64,000 nt of DNA from contig JALGSU010000019.1 in NCBI GenBank assembly GCA_029821735.1, forward strand, positions 33,268-97,267, read 5' to 3'. Position 1 is the first letter of the stretch. The number at the start of each line of letters is the position of its first letter. The stretch is from Candidatus Zipacnadia bacterium. GTDB lineage: Bacteria; Armatimonadota; Zipacnadia; Zipacnadales; UBA5352. Under the pieces are notes generated by a model. The model saw nothing but the letters and a program-made list of their open reading frames with translations. It did no database searches and was not told the DNA's origin. Below, piece after piece: positions 26,085-35,932 of the stretch. Both the position numbers and the translations under genes were made by a program.

Positions 26085-28409
26085 TTACGCCAGTGTCTGC
26101 ACTTCGAACGGGCACATAACGCCGTGATCGGTGAGCTGGTACTCCCGCGTCCACCCACCGTTGTTCGGGTCGAATGAGTGAGGTCCGGTGCCCTGCCCCC
26201 ACTCGGTGTGAAGCTGGCCAAGGATGTTCCGGCGCCCGCCAATGACCTCGACAACGATCTCGTTGCTTCCGTCAGCCAATGCGCTGGTGATGTCAGCGGC
26301 AAACGGCCCCCACGGCATGAAGAAGGTCTCACCATTCACGTGAGCCGCCGCGCAGGTGCACGAGACTTCCGGCATGGACAGCACACAGCGCTGGTCGCCA
26401 TCAGGTCGGTCCACAGTCAGCCGGTAGAGCACTGCGCCGCCGTAGTGATCCAGGCCCTGACCGACCCAGGAGCCGATGTCGAGCGTGGTCGGCGGGGCAG
26501 TCAGTGTCATATTGCCCGGAGCGGGCGCGCCGCCGTCAAGTGTCGTCACGCCGAAGTCGCCCACCAGGTACAGGTCCTCTATCTCCATGTCGGGGCGATA
26601 GTTGAAGCTGAGGACGACTTCGTTCTGGCCCTCAACCAGCAGAGAGCAGACGTCGATGGTTTTGATGTCCTCATCGACCCACCAGCCGGTCACTTCTCCG
26701 ACCGGCTGACCATTCAGCGCTATCGCGAAGTCGGACGGTCCTTCGATGGCCAGACGGCAGGAAGCAGGGAGGTCGGTGACATCAAAGGTCCAGCGCAGGT
26801 CGTAGTGATCGCGCGGGGTGGTGTCGACTGTGCCCATCGCGTAGAGATACCAGGGCTGGTGCTCGGTGCCCAAACGCTTGCCGAGACCGTACTCAGCGCG
26901 GATGAGTTGGTCGGCCATGAGCGTCGGCATCAGCTCAGACCACTCAGCCTCGCCCTTGCGGAATCGGCAGTAGTCAAGCGGGAGAGTGTTCTCCTCGACC
27001 AGCTCGATGTCATAGGGGCCGGCGATCTTCTCGGTAGTCAGAACCGCTCGCTCGGCCGGCAGAGCATCAGCGTCAGCGACGTCGATGCCAATAGTCACAA
27101 GCGCGGAACCGGTCGGTCCGATATGCAGATCGAAGCAGACGCGACCATCCTCGGCAGTGGAGGCAAGCACGTTGCGTGTGCCGGTCAACGCGTCCCACAG
27201 CACCGCAGGCCCGTCGCCATCAACAGTAACCGTGGCAGTGTGGGCGCCCTGCCGGTCGTGCGACTGCAGGAAGAGTATCTGGCCCTTTTCAGTCTCGCGC
27301 AACATGTGCCAGAGACAGGTGATTTCCTCGCCGCCCTCGGTGACGGACAGCCGGCGATTCAGCATCGCCTCCACGCCCGACAGGCATCCCGCCACGTCCG
27401 GCGCGGTGTCGCTCATCGCGATGAGCTCGCCGACCCCGTCTGACAGGGCTCCATCGATCCGCGTTGGCGTCTCACCGACGAAGATCACGTCCCCTCCGGC
27501 TTCGACGAACTCGCGCAGCAACTCGACCGTCGACGAGCGTAGCGTAAGCGCGGGCGGGACCACTACCAGGCGGTAGCTCATCTCCCCCACTGCAAGCACG
27601 CCGTCCACGACGGACGCGTGGTTGGCCATGATGCCCTCGTCACCAAATTCCCAGCAGATATGCTGCTCCGTCAGAGCGTAGATGATCTCGTTCATCGGCT
27701 CGTGCAGGTCAGCCATCGCTCCGGTTCCGTAGCGCTCTTCCGGAGGCGGCATGGGCAGACCCCAGCCACTCTCGACCGTGTGCAGCACAAGCACGTCACT
27801 GACCAGACTGCCCTGCGTCAGCATCAGGCTGAGGCGACCGAAGTAGTCCTCGACCGTACGATAGTACTTCCACCACGGGCTGTGGTCGAGGATTGAGGCC
27901 GGGTAGTCGCGCTTGGCGCCACCGGCGAGCGAGTAGTGACTCAGGTGGGGGCAGCGGAAGTTGACGCCCATCGCATAGTCCCAGCCCGTGCAGCCATACA
28001 ATTCGCTGAGCACGCGCTCCTTGCCGAACTGATTCGCGGCCGAACTGCACTGCTTCGCGGTCGCCAACTCGTCCGCTTGGTCGGTGAGCAGATCGATGCC
28101 CGGCCACTGCATGAACTCGTAATGCGGCATGCATGAGCCGACGGCGCGGATCTGGCTGCAGATGGTGTTCTCCAGCAACATGTGGCCGGTAAGCGCGATG
28201 TTCCGTTCTTCGCACCACTGGCCAATCTGCTGGCTGAATCCCTCGACAAACAGCTCGGTGGTGATGCGCCGGTAGTCATGACGCACCTTGGAGAAGTCAC
28301 CGTCGGCCGGGTCGAAGACCAGCTCCGGCAGATGCTCCATGATGTCATAACCAAAGCGATCGAGGAACTTGCCCGCCAGATCAAGCGTCCAGATCAGGCG
28401 GTATTCATA
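26085..28409 (-). CDS. GH106-like alpha-L-rhamnosidase, C-terminal three quarters (frameshifted)
   Basis: The larger part of a broken glycoside hydrolase. Coding-like sequence resumes at about 28,409 (EYRLIWTLDLAGKF, RFGYDIMEHLPEL); the first in-frame ATG is at 28340. Motifs shared with GH106-like proteins include LTGHMLLENTICSQ, SELYGCTGWDYAMGVNFRCPHLSHYSL and GGAKRDYPASILDHSPWW. These are followed by an amidotransferase-like segment (VVPPALTLRSSTVELL) and two galactose-binding-like sandwiches near the C-terminus. The N-terminal part lies at 28,394-29,029 in another frame. No signal peptide is seen on either part, so an intracellular or non-classically located enzyme is likely. Confidence 0.72.
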   Translation of the reverse strand, partial: YEYRLIWTLDLAGKFLDRFGYDIMEHLPELVFDPADGDFSKVRHDYRRITTELFVEGFSQQIGQWCEERNIALTGHMLLENTICSQIRAVGSCMPHYEFMQWPGIDLLTDQADELATAKQCSSAANQFGKERVLSELYGCTGWDYAMGVNFRCPHLSHYSLAGGAKRDYPASILDHSPWWKYYRTVEDYFGRLSLMLTQGSLVSDVLVLHTVESGWGLPMPPPEERYGTGAMADLHEPMNEIIYALTEQHICWEFGDEGIMANHASVVDGVLAVGEMSYRLVVVPPALTLRSSTVELLREFVEAGGDVIFVGETPTRIDGALSDGVGELIAMSDTAPDVAGCLSGVEAMLNRRLSVTEGGEEITCLWHMLRETEKGQILFLQSHDRQGAHTATVTVDGDGPAVLWDALTGTRNVLASTAEDGRVCFDLHIGPTGSALVTIGIDVADADALPAERAVLTTEKIAGPYDIELVEENTLPLDYCRFRKGEAEWSELMPTLMADQLIRAEYGLGKRLGTEHQPWYLYAMGTVDTTPRDHYDLRWTFDVTDLPASCRLAIEGPSDFAIALNGQPVGEVTGWWVDEDIKTIDVCSLLVEGQNEVVLSFNYRPDMEIEDLYLVGDFGVTTLDGGAPAPGNMTLTAPPTTLDIGSWVGQGLDHYGGAVLYRLTVDRPDGDQRCVLSMPEVSCTCAAAHVNGETFFMPWGPFAADITSALADGSNEIVVEVIGGRRNILGQLHTEWGQGTGPHSFDPNNGGWTREYQLTDHGVMCPFEVQTLA

Positions 28410-29029
28410 AGGTCTCCGAAGTCGTCAGCATAGCGGGCGGCATATTCATCGTGAGTGACGCGAATGTATTCCGCGACGGCGTCCGGGTTCATGGTATCGA
28501 GATAGCCGCCATCGTTGGTCCAGCCATTGGGTTCCTGAGTAGTCATCTCGAAAGCCAGCACGCGACCTTCCGCGTCGTCGACGTCCGCGATTGCGCGGTA
28601 TGTCTGCAACTCGTTGCCGTCCGTCTCCACGTCAAAGACGGCGACGAAGTCAGCATCGCTATCGGGTTGGCCGTGCAGGCCGGCGCGCAAGTAGTGTAGG
28701 CGGAACTCGGGGTGTTCTCGCGTCACGAAGCCACCAGCCGGCCCGGACGGCCAGCGGTCCTCATCATAGAGGAATGCCTTCATGCCCAGTTCTCGAGCCT
28801 TCTCCACGCACGTGCCCACGCACTCGAACCACTCGTCGCTCAGGTAAGCGGTTTTCAGGCCATAGCGACTGTGCATGAAGAATCCGCCGAGACCCGCATC
28901 GTGCATGCTCTGTATCTGGCGGCAGAGTCGGTCGGGGTCGAGTTCACTGTTCCACGACCAGAAGGGCGCACCCCGGTATATGGCCGCGGGCGCAATCCAG
29001 TTGCTTGTGAGTTCGTCGAAGGTGCTCAT
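28394..29029 (-). CDS. GH106-like alpha-L-rhamnosidase, N-terminal part (frameshifted)
   Basis: A 211-aa fragment starting at the ATG at 29029, with GAGGAG upstream. It reads YRGAPFWSWNSELDP, AGLGGFFMHSRYGLKT and FLYDEDRWPSGPAGG, the standard N-terminus of GH106-like rhamnosidases (TIM-barrel beginning). It continues to HDEYAARYADDFGDL, where the frame is lost and a TGA follows at 28394. In the family the next stretch usually carries a TDEP-type motif with a catalytic Glu. That stretch is absent at the junction, so a deletion of tens of bases rather than a single-base indel is suspected. Together with the C-terminal part the protein would be about 985 aa. Confidence 0.7.
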   Translation of the reverse strand: MSTFDELTSNWIAPAAIYRGAPFWSWNSELDPDRLCRQIQSMHDAGLGGFFMHSRYGLKTAYLSDEWFECVGTCVEKARELGMKAFLYDEDRWPSGPAGGFVTREHPEFRLHYLRAGLHGQPDSDADFVAVFDVETDGNELQTYRAIADVDDAEGRVLAFEMTTQEPNGWTNDGGYLDTMNPDAVAEYIRVTHDEYAARYADDFGDLMNTA

Positions 29030-29186
29030 CGTACTTCGTCTCCTCGGATGAACGTCTTGGCCCGGCGGGGCGTGTTTCTCCGCCACCACAGGACTTGCCT
29101 CCACCACTGATGAGGGAGGTCCGACCGCTGGGGCGGATGAAACTGGTCGCTCGTTGAGCCACCACGCACTCTCCAGGGATGATCCC

Positions 29187-31646
29187 ATGCCGAAGACCTT
29201 GCGACGCCCGGCCATTCTGCATCTGAGCACCTGCGCACTCATAGTGATGTGCGCGGTTCCTGCGCCCGCTGGGATCGCGCCGACCAGTGTAGCGGTGGTA
29301 GTCAACGCCGACAGTTGGGCGTCGATGACGGTCGCTAACGAGTTCATCCATCTGCGCGATATCCCTGGGCGCAATGTCGTGTATCTGGCAGGTCTACCTG
29401 AGTTTGAGTTAATCTCAGTGGAAGACTTCCGCGGGCTGATCCTCCGGCCCACGTTGGAAGCGCTTGAGCAGCGAGGGGTGGCGGGGCAGATAGACTGCAT
29501 CGCGTGGGCTCCAGACATCCCGGCGTCCATTGCGGTGGCTCCGGACATGAAGGACTACAAGTTCCCGAAGACCATGACGCCGATCGCGGCGATCAACGGT
29601 CTTACGTTTCTGTACGCGAAAGTGATGGCCAGCAACAGCAAATATCTCGATCTGGCCGCGAACCGCTACGCCCGACTGCCGGAAGCCCTGTTGTCTGCGA
29701 AGCCAGTGCCTCGGGAACTCCAGGACGCGTATATTGACGTGCTCCCGCTGATGAAGGATGAGAAGTGGGCTGAGGCGGCGGAGATACTCCTGCCGATCGC
29801 GGAGGCATCGCCGAACACGCCGGACGTGCTCTACAACACTGCGTGCGTGCTCAGCCGCCTGGAGAGACCGGAAGAAGCCGTCTCAATGCTGCGACGCGCG
29901 GTTGCGGCGGGGTTTCTCGACTTCAATCGAATAGCAGGCGACGATGATCTGGCCGAACTGCGAGAGCGCGACGACTTCATCGCGCTGCTGGCCGAGGTGA
30001 AGCAAACGGACCTGGATGTGCAGCCCACTGTCGGCTTCCGGCATGCCATCGGTTGGGGCGAACAGGGCGAACCAACCGAGAACGGTGAGCACTACCTGTT
30101 GTCGACCGTGCTTGGTTGGACAAGTGGAAGAGGCAACTCGGTCGGCGAGGTGGTCGAATGCATGCGCCGCAGCGCAGCAGCCGACGGGACGCGGCCGTCG
30201 GGCAGCATCTACTACATGGTGAATGGCAACATCCGCTCGCGGACGCGCCAGTGGGGCTTCGGCTCCGCCATTGGCACGCTGATTGAACTCGGCGTCAACG
30301 CCGAAGCGGTTGACGGGGTGCTGCCGAAGGACAAGAGCGACGTCGCCGGGTTGATGGCCGGATCGGCGGCATTTGACTGGCCCAATTCAGGCAGCGCCCT
30401 GGTCCCGGGAGCCATCGCCGAGCACCTGACCAGCTTCGGGGGCGTATTGCGGGAGGGAGCCGGGCAGACACCAATCACGGAGTTCATACGCGCTGGCGCC
30501 GCGGGATCGGCAGGGACGGTCACCGAGCCCTACGCTATTCAGGCGAAGTTCCCCGACCCGTTCGTGCAAGTGCACTATGCCCGTGGCTGCACGCTTGCGG
30601 AGGCATTCTACCAGTCCGTGCGAGGGCCCTACCAACTGCTCATCCTCGGTGACCCTATCTGCCGACCATGGGCCGACATCCCGGAGGTGATCGTCGAGGG
30701 GCTGGAGCCGGGCCAGATCGTCAACGACGCATTCACGATTAACGCCAGCATCGCCGACGACCGGCCGGTGGCCCGCTGGGAAGTCTACGGCGAGGGCAGG
30801 CTCATGGGAGCCGCGCCGGAACTCGAGGACGCGACGATCCAGCTCAAGGGGCTCACAGACGGTTACCATGAGCTGCGCGTGGTGGCCACCCTCGACGATG
30901 CGATTGAGACCAAGGGGCAGGTGATCATCCCATTCAACGTCGCACGAGCGGGGCATTCGCTCGCGTTGGCGCCGCCGGAGGGCGGCGAGGTGATGTTCGG
31001 CGCCGTGCTTCGTATAGGAGTCCGCCTACCCGGCGCGGAACGCATCAGCCTCATGCACAATGGCCGCAAGGCGGCGGAGGTTGTCGGCGAAGAGGGCACC
31101 GCCGAAATCGATACGCGCAGACTTGGCATGGGCCCGGTTCAACTCACGTCGGTAGCACTGATGATCGATGGCACGTCGGTATCAGGAGAGCCGCTCGAGA
31201 TTACGGTCACGCTGCCTGAGGTGTTGCCGGCCAAACCGGCGCCAGTCCATGTGAACTTGACGCCGGGCCTGCGCATGAGCATTGACGGAGGTACGCCAGG
31301 CGTCGTCGAGAGTACGCACAAGGCGAGCTGGCTGCGTGATCTGGAGGTAGAGCCCGGCCAGGAGGTCGTCCTGACCGGGCAGTTTAGCGTGGACGTGGAC
31401 GACATGTACCAGTTCCAGGTGCGCGCCGACGGGCCGGTCACCGTTCAGGTCGATGATACGGAAGTCGCCGCACTCGACGGCGGCGAGGGTTGGCGACTGG
31501 TGCCTGTGGCTCTGGGCACGGGCACACACTACTTCAGGGCGCAGACAGTGACGGGACCACTGTTGCATCTGAGTATCCGTTTCGGCGGCCCCGGGGCGCT
31601 CAGCGTCGGCGCCCCGCGCTTCGCGCACGTAGCGGCTGCTCCGTGA
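29187..31646 (+). CDS. TIGR03790-like secreted protein with embedded TPR
   Basis: An 819-aa exported protein. The ATG at 29187 gives a signal peptide (STCALIVMCAVPAPAG). The N-terminal region resembles TIGR03790 proteins (SVAVVVNADSWASMTVANEF, HLRDIPGRNVVYL) and so does the later LGDPICRPW near residue 495. Between them, at about 180-280, sits a TPR-like helical segment (WAEAAEILLPIAEASPNTPD, DVLYNTACVLSRL) that the family does not normally need. The C-terminus has Ig-like (PPEGGEVMFGAVLRIGVRL) and PA14-like (FSVDVDDMYQFQVRADG) sandwiches that suggest carbohydrate binding. Convergent with the heparinase-like gene, only 2 nt apart. Function of the family is unknown. Confidence 0.75.
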   Translation: MPKTLRRPAILHLSTCALIVMCAVPAPAGIAPTSVAVVVNADSWASMTVANEFIHLRDIPGRNVVYLAGLPEFELISVEDFRGLILRPTLEALEQRGVAGQIDCIAWAPDIPASIAVAPDMKDYKFPKTMTPIAAINGLTFLYAKVMASNSKYLDLAANRYARLPEALLSAKPVPRELQDAYIDVLPLMKDEKWAEAAEILLPIAEASPNTPDVLYNTACVLSRLERPEEAVSMLRRAVAAGFLDFNRIAGDDDLAELRERDDFIALLAEVKQTDLDVQPTVGFRHAIGWGEQGEPTENGEHYLLSTVLGWTSGRGNSVGEVVECMRRSAAADGTRPSGSIYYMVNGNIRSRTRQWGFGSAIGTLIELGVNAEAVDGVLPKDKSDVAGLMAGSAAFDWPNSGSALVPGAIAEHLTSFGGVLREGAGQTPITEFIRAGAAGSAGTVTEPYAIQAKFPDPFVQVHYARGCTLAEAFYQSVRGPYQLLILGDPICRPWADIPEVIVEGLEPGQIVNDAFTINASIADDRPVARWEVYGEGRLMGAAPELEDATIQLKGLTDGYHELRVVATLDDAIETKGQVIIPFNVARAGHSLALAPPEGGEVMFGAVLRIGVRLPGAERISLMHNGRKAAEVVGEEGTAEIDTRRLGMGPVQLTSVALMIDGTSVSGEPLEITVTLPEVLPAKPAPVHVNLTPGLRMSIDGGTPGVVESTHKASWLRDLEVEPGQEVVLTGQFSVDVDDMYQFQVRADGPVTVQVDDTEVAALDGGEGWRLVPVALGTGTHYFRAQTVTGPLLHLSIRFGGPGALSVGAPRFAHVAAAP

Positions 31647-31648
31647 TT

Positions 31649-34600
31649 TCAGCGCAAGTCGAATGACTGCACCTGGCCGCCAGCAGTCGTGACCATCAGT
31701 CGGCTGCCGACAACTGCCACCGCCAGCGCGGGATTGTCAGTGGATGCTCCGCCAACCACTTCACCGTCCATGTTCAGCAGATAGACGCCGGCACTTCCCG
31801 CCGCAGCACACAGTATCTGCTCGCCGCCCACGTCGGCGACCACGAGGTCGCTCGAGCCGTCGGCCAGCGGAGTGCGCCACACGCTCTGCCCGGCGGCATC
31901 GAGCGCGTAGATATTCGCGCTCTCGGCCGCGCAAACGATGAGCAACTCGCCATTGATGGTCAACGGCGTGATCCGCGTCACCTTATCCCCCAGGTTCGCG
32001 CTCCAACGCACCTCGCGGTCCATGCCATAGCAGCGCAGCTCACCATGGTCAACACCAACGAGGATCTCGGGCGTCCCGTCCCCGTCGATATCCGCCGATG
32101 AAACGGCAGTCTGTTCGGGGCCGAGATGCCCCGCGTTGAAGATGCGCTTACCATCGTGGTCGATGAGATTGAGCGTGTAGTAGGCATTCCCGCCAATGAT
32201 CTCGTCCTTGCCATCCCCGTCGAAATCCGCCGCATAGCCAACGGTCGCGGAGTGCGCGTAGATCACGTTCTCCCAGACCATCTCACCGGCCGCGTCATAC
32301 GCGAAGTATTGCCACGACTTGCACCCGGCGATGACCTCAGGGAGCCCGTCCCCGTCGACGTCCGCCGGGAGGACTGTCATGACGTCGCTCTTGATACCAC
32401 GGAACTGCGGCGGGTTGACGGCCCACAGCTCCTCGCCATCAGCCGACAGCAGGCCGAGGCGCGCAGCATCGCCGCCGTAGATGACCTCAGCACGCCCGTC
32501 GCCATCGACGTCGGCACATGCGATGTCATTGAGCGCCGAGCGGTCGCCAGCCCAGGTCCAGAGCACGTCGCCCGCAGCATTGAATGCTCGAACCTGACCG
32601 GCGTCGGATGCCAGGACAACGTCGAGCGCGCCATCGCCCGTCAGGTCGCCGGTGGCCATTGCGCGGATGTTCGGCACCGCGCCCGGCAACAGGCCGCGGA
32701 TCTCCACCTCGGCCAAGTAGACTGAGGCCTCCGGGGCAGGCGTGGCCACAAGGCGGATCTGGCGCGCCTTCTGCCCTACCGTGATCTCGAAGAGCGTGTT
32801 CACGTTGTTGCCCCAGGACTCGGTCCCGATGTTCTCAAAGGGCGCGTCGACGGTACGGACATCGTTGACGAAGCCGTCGCTGCTGACCTCAAGGCCACGT
32901 TCCGCAACATTCCAGCTCTCATTCATGCGCCACTCGCGAGTGACCACACTGCTGATCTCGCGCTCGCCGCCGAGATCCATTACTATCGTAGGAGTCACGC
33001 CCACGGGCCACTGCACCGAGTTGAACGACCCGGCGAATTCGCCATCGTCCAGCTTGCTGACCGGACCGTAGCGGCCGCTGTGCTCCTCATCGCAGGTGAC
33101 CGATTCCACCTCCAGCAACTGCGCGGCCGGATCGAACGCCGACTTCGCCCACGCGACGTCGAGCGTCCCGTCCGGTCTACCGTCCCCCGCGATCGGGCCG
33201 GCATCGTCCGCCGATTGCACATCCGCCAGAGCGGCAAGAGCCGCAGGCAAAGCGAACGGTTCAGCGATGATCTCGTAGCGACCAGCGGGCACCTCGAACG
33301 ACGCCACGCCCATCGCGTCCGCCATCACCCGCAAGTCGCCGACCCTAAGGCCACTGTTGGGCGAGACACGCAGCTCCACGCTCGTGACGTCAGACGCAAT
33401 CAAGGCGCCCCGCCCTTCCGAGGGCAGCAGCTCCATGGAAACCGGCCGCGTCGCTTTCAGCAGAAGCTCTGCCCCGCCGATGAGCGTGCACCCAGAGGCG
33501 GCCAGACGCGTCGGGCCAACCAGCACCAGGTCGGCGTCCAGCAACAGCGCACCGTTAGCCAACGGCTCAGTCTGACGAGGAATGAGGGCTGTTGATCCGT
33601 CGGGCCCAGTCACGGTGAACACACCCGTTGTCTCAGACGCCTGCAGGTGAAGCTCGCGAGTAGTGTCAGCCGGGTCCGAGTAAAGCAGGTTCACGAAGCG
33701 ATGGGACTCGCCCACATCAAGCGTCCGGCTGACTTGCTGCGACAGCCGCGAGATGGGCATGCCTTCGCTAATCTTCATCGTCTCGACGCGCGAGGAGACG
33801 CTCGAGTCCGGATTGTCGATCACGAGGCGCATGGGCGGGTGTTGCACGGACATGCGGCCGCCCTCGAGAGTCGCGTCACCCCACGGCCGCCAACAGCAGC
33901 GGAGCGTGTAGTCACCCGCCTCGAGCGCTTCCACCTCGTCGACCACCACCATGTAGTCACCGGGTAGCCAGACAATATTGCGTTTCCATTCCGTCCCATT
34001 GTAGTCGGTAAGATACGTGCTGCTGAACGAGCAGGACGCCAGCGTATCGGCGTAGCGCAGGCCAGTCACGGCAGGCGTCAGTTCGGCCGCGCCGTCGCGG
34101 ATGATGACCATCGAGTTGTGGTATTTCGGAGCGTTCTTGATGTACTCGCCATCGACGAGAAGCGGTTCGCCACCGGCCGCGTAGCGAATGATCGCGTTGG
34201 CATCGAAGTGCATGTGCGTGCCGCGCCCAAACCCATCGAGCAGCATGTATTCATCCGCAGCACCGAGACCGGCGCGGAAGGCAAGTTTGTCGAAGCTCTC
34301 CTCCCATGGGAGGTTAGGGGCGGTTCGGTACGCCGGGCTGCGTTCGGCGTAGTCGTAGCATTTGCGGGGCAGCGGCGAGGTGATCGCACCCACGTGCCCG
34401 CGGGCAGGTTCTGCCGCGAAGCCGCAGTGGTAGCGCTGCCCCAATGGATCGTACTCGCCACCAGCGGCGTGATGAGACGTCCAGAGGATCTCGGGGTCCT
34501 TATAGTACCAGGCAATCTTGTTTAGCGTCGTTTGCAGCGCACTGGCTCCGCGGTATCCGGAGTGGTCGCCAAACGCCGACTCCCAGCCGGCGTTGTCCAT

Positions 34601-35911
34601 GACCATCATCCCCACCCGCGCAGTTTCGCGGGCGTGCCCCTCATCGAAGAACGTGGTATCGCCCTCGGCCAGCGAGTAGACCATCGTGTGAATGATCGGC
34701 AGCCACTGGTAACTGGCAGCATCTTCCAGCGGCTTGGAGGAGTGACGCTGGCCACGGAAGATACCGTGAGCACAGGTGAGCCAGTCATCCACGAAATCAG
34801 CATCGTAGTGGCGCTTGAGGTAGTTGCCGACGAAGTAGATACCCAGACCGGGGAAGGTATTGTGGTTGTGGACGATGTCGTCGTTGGTGCGCCACTTCTC
34901 AATGATATCTTCGCGGAAGTAGCGCTGGTAGCGCACGCACTCGTAGGCGATGCGCAGGCAATAGTTCGTGTAAGTCAGGCGTTCGTCATCGGTGAATGCC
35001 CCCGACTCCTCAATCAGGTCCCACAGAATACCCACCTGAAAGGTCCAGGCGTCGCGGAAATCGCGGTCGTAGCGCGCAAGACCGTCGGAGTTGATGTACT
35101 TGTCGGTCTCATAGTACTCGACGATGGCGGCCATGAGGCCCTTGTAGATTTCGAGTTGCCCGGGGTCACCGCTGTGGTGGTATTTCTGGCCGGCCCTGTA
35201 GAGTCGAGCCACACCTGAGCGGCCCTGCCCGGCGCTGGCAAACTGCTTGCGCCCCGCTTCGATCTCCCTGTCGCGTAGCTCGTCGGTGATCGTGGGAAGC
35301 CTCGGCTCCATGCGGTCGGTCTCGTCGAATTGCAGGTCCATCAGTCGGCCGAGCGTCAGCGAGTTGCCCTCCGCCTGGGCCGCAACGAGTTCAGCGAAAG
35401 CCGCAGCCCCCAGGGCCGTGCCCTCCGGGAAGCTGCCGCCGACGACAATGTAGTTGTGGTCCAGTCCCCACGGGTCATGGACAGACCTGATCACGTAGCC
35501 CTCGCGCCCGGTGAAGCCCTGGTCGAGGCAGACGAAGAAGTTGTGGTACAGGCGTGCGACGTGCCGGTTGTTGTCAAGATGGCCCATCAGAATCGCGTTC
35601 GTAGCGTCGCAATCATCTTGACTGAGTTCGGCGTCGGTAACCATGCGCAGCTGCACGCCAGTCGCGTCTGCAACGGCCTTCTGTACGACGGCGGCGGCGT
35701 CCCGCCAGGCTGGCTCGTCTGCGTGGCAGATGACCGCGCGGGCCTCACCGTTCTCAGCGATCAGCGTCTCCAGCGCAAGCGGAATGAGCTGGTCGCGCGT
35801 CAGCTCGATGGCAGACAGCAAAGCCTCGTCTTCAGCCGGCAGGTTGCGGGCCGAGACAGTCATGGCAGGCAGAACCAGGGCGAGGCTCAAAGCAGCGGCT
35901 ATCATTCGCAT
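31649..35911 (-). CDS. Heparinase II/III-like lyase fused to discoidin and FG-GAP repeats
   Basis: A 1,420-aa secreted protein. A signal peptide (AALSLALVLPAMTVSA) starts at the ATG at 35911, with GGAGG upstream. An alpha/alpha-toroid region follows (about 200-500; DIVHNHNTFPGLGIYF, YRGASALQTTLNKIAWYY). Heparinase II/III-type beta-sheets come next (about 520-870; MHFDANAIIRYAAGGEPLL, MVVVDEVEALEAGDYTL). A discoidin-like domain lies near 960-1100 (YGPVSKLDDGEFAGSFNS). The last 300 residues have FG-GAP/VCBS repeats with calcium-type loops (ADVDGDGRAEV, ADFDGDGKDEI, ADIDGDGTPEI). It is probably a polysaccharide lyase for an acidic glycan; the catalytic residues were not verified. Confidence 0.82.
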   Translation of the reverse strand: MRMIAAALSLALVLPAMTVSARNLPAEDEALLSAIELTRDQLIPLALETLIAENGEARAVICHADEPAWRDAAAVVQKAVADATGVQLRMVTDAELSQDDCDATNAILMGHLDNNRHVARLYHNFFVCLDQGFTGREGYVIRSVHDPWGLDHNYIVVGGSFPEGTALGAAAFAELVAAQAEGNSLTLGRLMDLQFDETDRMEPRLPTITDELRDREIEAGRKQFASAGQGRSGVARLYRAGQKYHHSGDPGQLEIYKGLMAAIVEYYETDKYINSDGLARYDRDFRDAWTFQVGILWDLIEESGAFTDDERLTYTNYCLRIAYECVRYQRYFREDIIEKWRTNDDIVHNHNTFPGLGIYFVGNYLKRHYDADFVDDWLTCAHGIFRGQRHSSKPLEDAASYQWLPIIHTMVYSLAEGDTTFFDEGHARETARVGMMVMDNAGWESAFGDHSGYRGASALQTTLNKIAWYYKDPEILWTSHHAAGGEYDPLGQRYHCGFAAEPARGHVGAITSPLPRKCYDYAERSPAYRTAPNLPWEESFDKLAFRAGLGAADEYMLLDGFGRGTHMHFDANAIIRYAAGGEPLLVDGEYIKNAPKYHNSMVIIRDGAAELTPAVTGLRYADTLASCSFSSTYLTDYNGTEWKRNIVWLPGDYMVVVDEVEALEAGDYTLRCCWRPWGDATLEGGRMSVQHPPMRLVIDNPDSSVSSRVETMKISEGMPISRLSQQVSRTLDVGESHRFVNLLYSDPADTTRELHLQASETTGVFTVTGPDGSTALIPRQTEPLANGALLLDADLVLVGPTRLAASGCTLIGGAELLLKATRPVSMELLPSEGRGALIASDVTSVELRVSPNSGLRVGDLRVMADAMGVASFEVPAGRYEIIAEPFALPAALAALADVQSADDAGPIAGDGRPDGTLDVAWAKSAFDPAAQLLEVESVTCDEEHSGRYGPVSKLDDGEFAGSFNSVQWPVGVTPTIVMDLGGEREISSVVTREWRMNESWNVAERGLEVSSDGFVNDVRTVDAPFENIGTESWGNNVNTLFEITVGQKARQIRLVATPAPEASVYLAEVEIRGLLPGAVPNIRAMATGDLTGDGALDVVLASDAGQVRAFNAAGDVLWTWAGDRSALNDIACADVDGDGRAEVIYGGDAARLGLLSADGEELWAVNPPQFRGIKSDVMTVLPADVDGDGLPEVIAGCKSWQYFAYDAAGEMVWENVIYAHSATVGYAADFDGDGKDEIIGGNAYYTLNLIDHDGKRIFNAGHLGPEQTAVSSADIDGDGTPEILVGVDHGELRCYGMDREVRWSANLGDKVTRITPLTINGELLIVCAAESANIYALDAAGQSVWRTPLADGSSDLVVADVGGEQILCAAAGSAGVYLLNMDGEVVGGASTDNPALAVAVVGSRLMVTTAGGQVQSFDLR

Positions 35912-35932
35912 CGGATGCGTCCTCCGTTCGGG

